Source of the DNA: Piscinibacter sp. HJYY11
GTDB taxonomy: Bacteria > Pseudomonadota > Gammaproteobacteria > Burkholderiales > Burkholderiaceae_C
Assembly (NCBI RefSeq): GCF_016735515.1
Contig: NZ_JAERQZ010000001.1
Coordinates: 1,488,001 to 1,552,000 of the forward strand
DNA: 64,000 bases
Direction of reading: 5' to 3'
Below, in pieces: positions 59,365-64,000 of this stretch (position 1 is its first letter; each line of letters begins with the position of its first letter). The notes under the pieces are model-generated. The model saw nothing but the letters and a program-made list of their open reading frames with translations, did not search any database and was not told the origin of the DNA. The position numbers and the translations under genes are program-made.

Positions 59365-59988
59365 GTGAGCCTGTTCCCCCTCTTCCTGGACGAGACCCTC
59401 GTCGTCGTCGACAAGCCTGCCGGCCTGCCCTCGGTGCCGGGCCGGCCGGCGGAGCTGCACGACTGCATGGCCTCGCGCGTGCAGGCCGAAGTGCCCGATG
59501 CGCTGGTGGTGCACCGGCTCGACATGGCGACCTCCGGCCTGCTCGTCTTCGCCCGCAGCAAGGCAGCGCAGCGCGCGCTCGGCGCGGCCTTTGCCCGGCG
59601 CGACGTGGCCAAGCGCTACGTGGCCGTGGTGGCCGGCGAGATGCATGACGACGAAGGCGAGATCGACCTGCCGCTGATCGCCGACTGGCCCAATCGCCCG
59701 CTGCAGAAGGTCGACAACGCCATGGGCAAACCGTCCGTCACCCGCTACCGCGTGATCGCACGCCAGCCCGGCCGCACCCGCGTGGCGCTCATGCCGGTCA
59801 CCGGCCGCTCGCACCAGCTGCGCGTGCACCTGCAGGCCCTCGGCCACCCGATCGTGGGCGATGGGCTGTATGCGCCGCCCGAGGTGGCCGCGCAGTCGCC
59901 ACGCCTGCTGCTGCACGCCCACACCCTCGCCTTCGCCCACCCGCTGAGCGGCGAGGCCCTGTCGTTCGAAAGCCCCCTGCCCTTCTGA
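59365..59988 (+). CDS. RluA-family RNA pseudouridine synthase
   Basis: This 207-residue enzyme has the catalytic motif VVHRLDMATSGLLVF (Asp near residue 53). DETLVVVDKPAGLPSVPGR comes before it and GRSHQLRVHLQALGHPIVGDGLY after it. There is no S4 domain, so it is RluA-like. The start is GTG 59365. Its stop overlaps the next ATG in TGATG. The target base is uncertain, possibly 23S U746 or tRNA U32. Confidence 0.92.
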   Translation: MSLFPLFLDETLVVVDKPAGLPSVPGRPAELHDCMASRVQAEVPDALVVHRLDMATSGLLVFARSKAAQRALGAAFARRDVAKRYVAVVAGEMHDDEGEIDLPLIADWPNRPLQKVDNAMGKPSVTRYRVIARQPGRTRVALMPVTGRSHQLRVHLQALGHPIVGDGLYAPPEVAAQSPRLLLHAHTLAFAHPLSGEALSFESPLPF

Positions 59989-61226
59989 TGTCCACGCCCG
60001 CCATCTCGCCCGACACGCCCCTGCGCACCCTGCCGGCCTTCATGCGCTTCTGGTACGCACGGCTGGCCGGCACCACCGGCAACCAGATGCTGATGGTGGC
60101 CGTGGGCTGGCAGATGTACGACCTGACCGGCAGCGCGTGGGACCTGGGCCTCGTCGGCCTGCTCCAGTTCCTTCCCGCGTTGCTGCTCACGCTCGTGGCC
60201 GGGCACGTGGCCGACCGCCACGACCGCAGCCGCATCTTGGCGTTCGCGATGGCGGCGCAGACGGTGGTGGCGATCGTGCTGATGCTCGCCACGCACGGCC
60301 ATTGGGCGAGCCGCTGGCTGCTGCTGGCGCTCTCGGTCGCCATCGGCACGGCCAAGGCCTTCCAGATGCCGGCGCAGCAGGCCCTGGTGCCGTCGCTCGT
60401 GCCGGCCAGCGTGCTGCCGCGGGCGCTGGCCTTCAGCTCGGCGGGCATGCAGGCGGCCATCATCGGCGGGCCGGCGCTCGGCGGGTTCGTCTACGTGGCG
60501 GGGGCCGACGTGGTCTACGCCACCTGCGCCGCGTGCTTCATCGCGGCGGGTGTGCTCTTCCTGCGCATTAGGCACCCGCACGTGCCGCCGCCCAAGGAGC
60601 CGGTGTCGCTGGCGACCGTGCTCGCGGGCTTCCAGTTCATCTGGCAAAGGCCAGTGGTGCTGGGCGCGATCTCGCTCGACCTCTTCGCCGTGCTGTTGGG
60701 CGGTGCGACGGCGCTGCTGCCGATGTTTGCCAAGGACGTGCTGCACGTCGGCCCGTGGGGCCTGGGCCTGCTGCGTGGCGCACCGGCGGCCGGTGCCTTG
60801 TGCATGTCGCTCGTGCTCACGCGCTGGCCGATCTCGCGCCGCGTGGGGCACGCGATGTTCGCGGCCGTGGCGGTCTATGGCCTCGCGACGATGGTCTTCG
60901 GCGTCTCGACCTCGTTCGTGCTCTCGCTCGTCGCCCTGTACGTGAGCGGCGCGGCCGACATGGTGAGCGTGGTGATCCGCCAGTCGCTGGTGCAGCTGGA
61001 GACGCCCGACGCCATGCGGGGGCGGGTGGCGGCGGTCAATTCGATCTTCATCGGCGCCTCCAACCAGCTCGGCGAATTCGAGTCGGGCGCCACCGCCGCA
61101 CTGATGGGGCCGGTGGGTTCGGTGCTGCTCGGCGGCGCGGGCACGCTCTTCATCGCGGGGCTGTGGTTCAAGCTCTTTCCCGACCTTGCGAAGCGTGAAC
61201 GACTCACCACCACGCCGCCGGCCTGA
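59988..61226 (+). CDS. MFS transporter (MFS_3/EntS-like)
   Basis: This 412-residue protein has about twelve hydrophobic helices. The N-terminal MRFWYARLAGTTGNQMLMVAVGWQMYDLTGSAWDLGLVG and the loop AGHVADRHDRSRIL match MFS_3-type exporters such as EntS. GRVAAVNSIFIGASNQLGEFESG in the second half is also typical. It is translationally coupled to the pseudouridine synthase by TGATG. The substrate is unknown. Confidence 0.88.
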   Translation: MSTPAISPDTPLRTLPAFMRFWYARLAGTTGNQMLMVAVGWQMYDLTGSAWDLGLVGLLQFLPALLLTLVAGHVADRHDRSRILAFAMAAQTVVAIVLMLATHGHWASRWLLLALSVAIGTAKAFQMPAQQALVPSLVPASVLPRALAFSSAGMQAAIIGGPALGGFVYVAGADVVYATCAACFIAAGVLFLRIRHPHVPPPKEPVSLATVLAGFQFIWQRPVVLGAISLDLFAVLLGGATALLPMFAKDVLHVGPWGLGLLRGAPAAGALCMSLVLTRWPISRRVGHAMFAAVAVYGLATMVFGVSTSFVLSLVALYVSGAADMVSVVIRQSLVQLETPDAMRGRVAAVNSIFIGASNQLGEFESGATAALMGPVGSVLLGGAGTLFIAGLWFKLFPDLAKRERLTTTPPA

Positions 61227-61269
61227 GTGCGAACTGCGCCGCGAAATCTGCGCCGCCTGAACGTCGACC

Positions 61270-61286
61270 TTGGCAGACGCCCCGCA
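61270..61286 (+). promoter_or_regulatory. Candidate sigma-54 promoter of the ADC-FAD gene
   Basis: TTGGCA and CCGCA are placed so that GG and GC lie ten bases apart, as in -24/-12 elements. The -24 half is good, but the -12 half lacks the TT of TTGC. It lies 39 bases before the ATG. Confidence 0.3.
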
Positions 61287-61324
61287 GATACTCCGCGCTC
61301 ATCACTGCAACGGAGGGGGGTCTC

Positions 61325-64000
61325 ATGACGGCTTCGAACGCCACTCGTCCCAACTTTCTCTACCCGGCGGGCTCGGTGCTGATGCACCCGCCCCTGCAGT
61401 TGAAGAACTCGGAGATGTACGGGTTCTTCGTCAAGGGTGAGCTGGCGAAGCTGCAGGCGACCGTCGACTCGACGCTCACCGCCGTGGCCGGCGGCGAGAT
61501 GCGCTTCGTTGTGTGCTCGCCCTTCGTGATGCTCACCTTCACCAAGGTGCACAAGGCGTTTTCCACCTGGCCCAGCGACGAGGTGAAAGGCTGGGGCGAA
61601 GAGATCGACATCATCACCTGGGTGATGGTCGGGCAGGTCGACAAGGGCGAATCGAAGATCAGCCGCCTCTTCTTCTACCCTTGCCACATCTTCGTCGACA
61701 GCTGCATGGCGCTCATCAACGGGCGCGAGCTATTCGGCTACCCCAAGTACCAATGCGAATACGAGATGCCCGCGCCCGGCGAGCCGGCGCGGCATTTCTC
61801 GCTCTCGGCGCAGGGCTTCCAGCCCTTCTCTCCTGACTCGCGCCTTGCGCTGCACCCGCTGATCGAGGTCAACGCGACGACCGACCGCCACGGCATCCGC
61901 AAGGTCGGCGGCCTGATGGAGATGATCGAGGAAGGCATCGAGCTGCTGGGCGCCAACCTGCCGGCCATGCTCGAGATGGACAAGGAGGCGTGGGAGCAGA
62001 TCGCCGACATGCTGCGCAGCCCTGGCTGCGAGCAGATCTTCCTGAAGCAGTTTCCCGATACCTCGGGCGTCAAGGCGGTCTACCAGGCCATCGTCGCGGC
62101 GCCCGCCAAGGTCAACGCGGTGCATGCGGTGGAGGTCTTCGAAGACGACTACGAGGTCACGCTGCACGAGTTCGCGAGCTTCCCGCTCAACGAATCGCTG
62201 GGCCTTTCGCTCGGTGCGCAGCCGGGCATCCTGCCCTTCCACATCAGCTTCGACTTCGAGGTGACGCCGGGCGAGGTGATCCACGACAACTCGGTCGTGA
62301 AGCCGAAGAAGATCGCGATCCTCGGTGGCGGCGTGGCCGCGATGACGAGTGCCTTCTATCTGACCGACCAGCCCGGCTGGGAGAACCAGTACGACATCAC
62401 CGTCTACCAGATGGGCTGGCGGCTCGGCGGCAAGGGCGCGAGCGGGCGCAACGCGCAGATCGGTCAGCGCATCGAGGAGCACGGCCTGCACATCTGGTTC
62501 GGCTTCTACCAGAACGCCTTCCGCACCATCCAGAAGGCCTATGCGCTGCTCGACCGCCCGCCCGGCGCGCCGCTCGCCACCTGGCAGGACGCCTTCAAGC
62601 CGCAGCACTCGTTCGCCCTGAGCGAACTGATCCACGACCGCTGGCGCCAGTGGCTGATCGACACGCCCGAGATGCCCGGCGTGCCCGGCCACAGCGACGA
62701 AGAGGTCACGCTGTGGGACATCGCGCTCACCATGTACGAGTGGGTGAAGATGTGGCTGGGCGAGTTGGACGCGAAGCACGGCAGCGTGAAGGTCGTGACC
62801 AGCGAGACGCGCGCCGTTGCGGTGGCCGGTGACCACGATGGCGGCTGGCTCGAAGCCATCGCCGAGCGCATCGAGCGCACGGTCGAAACCATCGTGGCCG
62901 ACGTGCACAGCGTGTTCGACGCGGCCTGGGCCTTCGTGCAGAGCCTGCCCGGCCTGGCCGAGCAGGACCACCATGACCACGTGCTGCAGGCCGCCACGCT
63001 CAAGGGCGCACGCGCCGCGCTGCAGGCCCGCTACCAGGCCGAAGCCGAAGACGACAGCGTGGCCGACGACCTGCGCCACCTCTACATCTGCATCGACCTC
63101 GCGCTCGCCTCGCTGATCGGCATGCTGGAAGACGGGGTCTTCGTGCACGGCTTCGACGTCATCAACAACATCGACCTGCGCGACTGGTTCATCAAGCACG
63201 GCGCCAACGAGAAGATCAGCGTCGACTCGGCCCCGGTGCGCGGCCTGTACGACCTCGTCTTCGCCTACGAAGACGGCGACTACGACCGGCCCAACATCGA
63301 AGCCGGCACCATGCTGCGCGGCATCTTCCGCATGACCTGCGCCTACCAGGGCGGCATCATGTGGAAGATGCAGGCCGGCATGGGCGACACGATCTTCACG
63401 CCCTTCTACGAGGTGCTCCAGAAGCGCGGCGTGAAGTTCAAGTTCTTCCACAAGGTCGAGGAGATCGTGCCCGAGGCCGGGAGCGACGTGGTCGCGCAGA
63501 TCCGCATCACCCGGCAGGTCGACGTGCCGGGTGGCGACTACGACCCGCTGGTGCCGGTGAAGGGCCTGGCCTGCTGGCCCAGCACGCCCAAGTACGAGCT
63601 GCTCGACAAGGCCCAGGCCGCCCTGCTGCAACGGCACAAGGTCAACCTCGAGTCCAACTGGACCGACTGGCCCGAGCTCTACCAGCAGACCTTCGGCAAG
63701 CCCTTGCCCACCGTCACGCTGCAGCGCGGCGTCGACTTCGACGAGGTGGTGTTCGGCATTGCGCAGGACGCGCTGCAGCCCCTCTGCCCGCAGATGGTGG
63801 CGCGCAGCGCCACGATGCAACTGGCCTGCGCCAAGGTGAAGACAGTCGCGACCCAGGCCTACCAGGTGTGGCTGAACAAGGACATCCACCAGACCGGCTG
63901 GCGGTACTACGGCCGCGACGACGAGGACCCGGTGCTCACCGCCTTCACCGAGCCCTTCGACACCTGGGCCCCAATGGACCAGACGCTGCCGCGCGAAGAC
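61325..64000 (+). CDS. Fusion of acetoacetate decarboxylase-like and FAD desaturase-like domains (partial)
   Basis: The gene starts with ATG after GGAGGGGGG and runs off the right edge with 892 codons and no stop. Residues 1-310 form an acetoacetate-decarboxylase-like domain. FVDSCMALINGRELFGYPKYQ holds a Lys (141) at the Schiff-base position, but the next residue is Tyr where the classic enzyme has a second Lys. Residues 328 onward are a Rossmann FAD/NAD domain (KKIAILGGGVAAMTSAFYLTD) with QMGWRLGGKGASGRN and EEHGLHIWFGFYQNAF. These resemble carotene desaturases and related amine-oxidase-fold proteins. The natural reaction is unknown. Confidence 0.88.
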   Translation, partial: MTASNATRPNFLYPAGSVLMHPPLQLKNSEMYGFFVKGELAKLQATVDSTLTAVAGGEMRFVVCSPFVMLTFTKVHKAFSTWPSDEVKGWGEEIDIITWVMVGQVDKGESKISRLFFYPCHIFVDSCMALINGRELFGYPKYQCEYEMPAPGEPARHFSLSAQGFQPFSPDSRLALHPLIEVNATTDRHGIRKVGGLMEMIEEGIELLGANLPAMLEMDKEAWEQIADMLRSPGCEQIFLKQFPDTSGVKAVYQAIVAAPAKVNAVHAVEVFEDDYEVTLHEFASFPLNESLGLSLGAQPGILPFHISFDFEVTPGEVIHDNSVVKPKKIAILGGGVAAMTSAFYLTDQPGWENQYDITVYQMGWRLGGKGASGRNAQIGQRIEEHGLHIWFGFYQNAFRTIQKAYALLDRPPGAPLATWQDAFKPQHSFALSELIHDRWRQWLIDTPEMPGVPGHSDEEVTLWDIALTMYEWVKMWLGELDAKHGSVKVVTSETRAVAVAGDHDGGWLEAIAERIERTVETIVADVHSVFDAAWAFVQSLPGLAEQDHHDHVLQAATLKGARAALQARYQAEAEDDSVADDLRHLYICIDLALASLIGMLEDGVFVHGFDVINNIDLRDWFIKHGANEKISVDSAPVRGLYDLVFAYEDGDYDRPNIEAGTMLRGIFRMTCAYQGGIMWKMQAGMGDTIFTPFYEVLQKRGVKFKFFHKVEEIVPEAGSDVVAQIRITRQVDVPGGDYDPLVPVKGLACWPSTPKYELLDKAQAALLQRHKVNLESNWTDWPELYQQTFGKPLPTVTLQRGVDFDEVVFGIAQDALQPLCPQMVARSATMQLACAKVKTVATQAYQVWLNKDIHQTGWRYYGRDDEDPVLTAFTEPFDTWAPMDQTLPRED

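Overview
The window is high-GC, densely packed bacterial chromosome. Gene content and gene order (tolB-pal-cpoB, LPS-type glycosyltransferases around msbA, a yebC-purD-hemF-nadD-rsfS-rlmH-maf-rng block, glnS) point to a betaproteobacterium of the order Burkholderiales, probably a Rubrivivax/Leptothrix/Rhizobacter-like lineage. This placement is inferred from gene content and protein flavour, not from a database search. I saw no phage, transposase, CRISPR array, rRNA or plasmid functions. The mobile signal is nil and most genes are core or envelope functions.

Layout. (1) 90-6139, minus strand: a six-gene branched-chain-amino-acid-type ABC importer operon (LivG, LivF, LivH, LivM, binding protein) ending in an aldehyde dehydrogenase. 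It is preceded by a promoter with a perfect palindrome, half of which recurs at the left edge of the window. (2) 6452-11032, minus: a GT2 glycosyltransferase, tolB, pal, cpoB, tcdA, two lysine tRNAs and a clear intrinsic terminator. (3) 11104-17668: an envelope glycan cluster (msbA, a GT4-like, a GT2, a DUF6492-type and a GT9 heptosyltransferase-like gene) with alternating strands. (4) 24453 down to 16571, minus: a nine-gene, mostly overlapping housekeeping operon (yebC, purD, hemF, nadD, rsfS, rlmH, maf, rng, GT9).

(5) 24565-31569: a HerA/YjgR-type ATPase, a degenerate M14-peptidase-like lipoprotein, a small membrane protein, a LytS/LytTR two-component pair with a 2TM protein, and a His-rich secreted PXPV-repeat protein. 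(6) 31762-35297: glnS coupled to a Cys-rich YkgJ-like gene, the YlqF GTPase and a small conserved protein. (7) 35608-36332: an aquaporin Z gene broken by a nonsense codon and a frameshift. (8) 36374-44217: an unknown 321-residue protein, a class III CoA-transferase with a small TTG-started partner, an MFS transporter, a DsbA-family protein, an ankyrin protein, dusC and an alkyltransferase.

(9) 44358-49968: a large PAS hybrid-type sensor kinase with a CheY-like partner, an FKBP lipoprotein and an ABC exporter. (10) 50052-61226: PBP1A, a DUF808 protein, an orphan flagellar-rod-like protein, a VOC protein, a membrane-anchored Ser/Thr kinase with a Cys-rich tail, a His-rich lipoprotein, a cytochrome P450, a glycosidase-like lipoprotein, a pseudouridine synthase and an MFS exporter. 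(11) 61325 to the right edge: the first 892 codons of a large protein that joins an acetoacetate-decarboxylase-like domain to a carotenoid-desaturase-like FAD oxidoreductase.

The most unusual items are the ADC-FAD fusion at the right edge, the recently broken aqpZ, the histone-H1-like tail on RsfS, the M14-like protein that seems to have lost its metal site, and the repeated palindromic operator candidates of the liv/aldehyde dehydrogenase operon. No single locus stands out as a clear new defence or mobile system.
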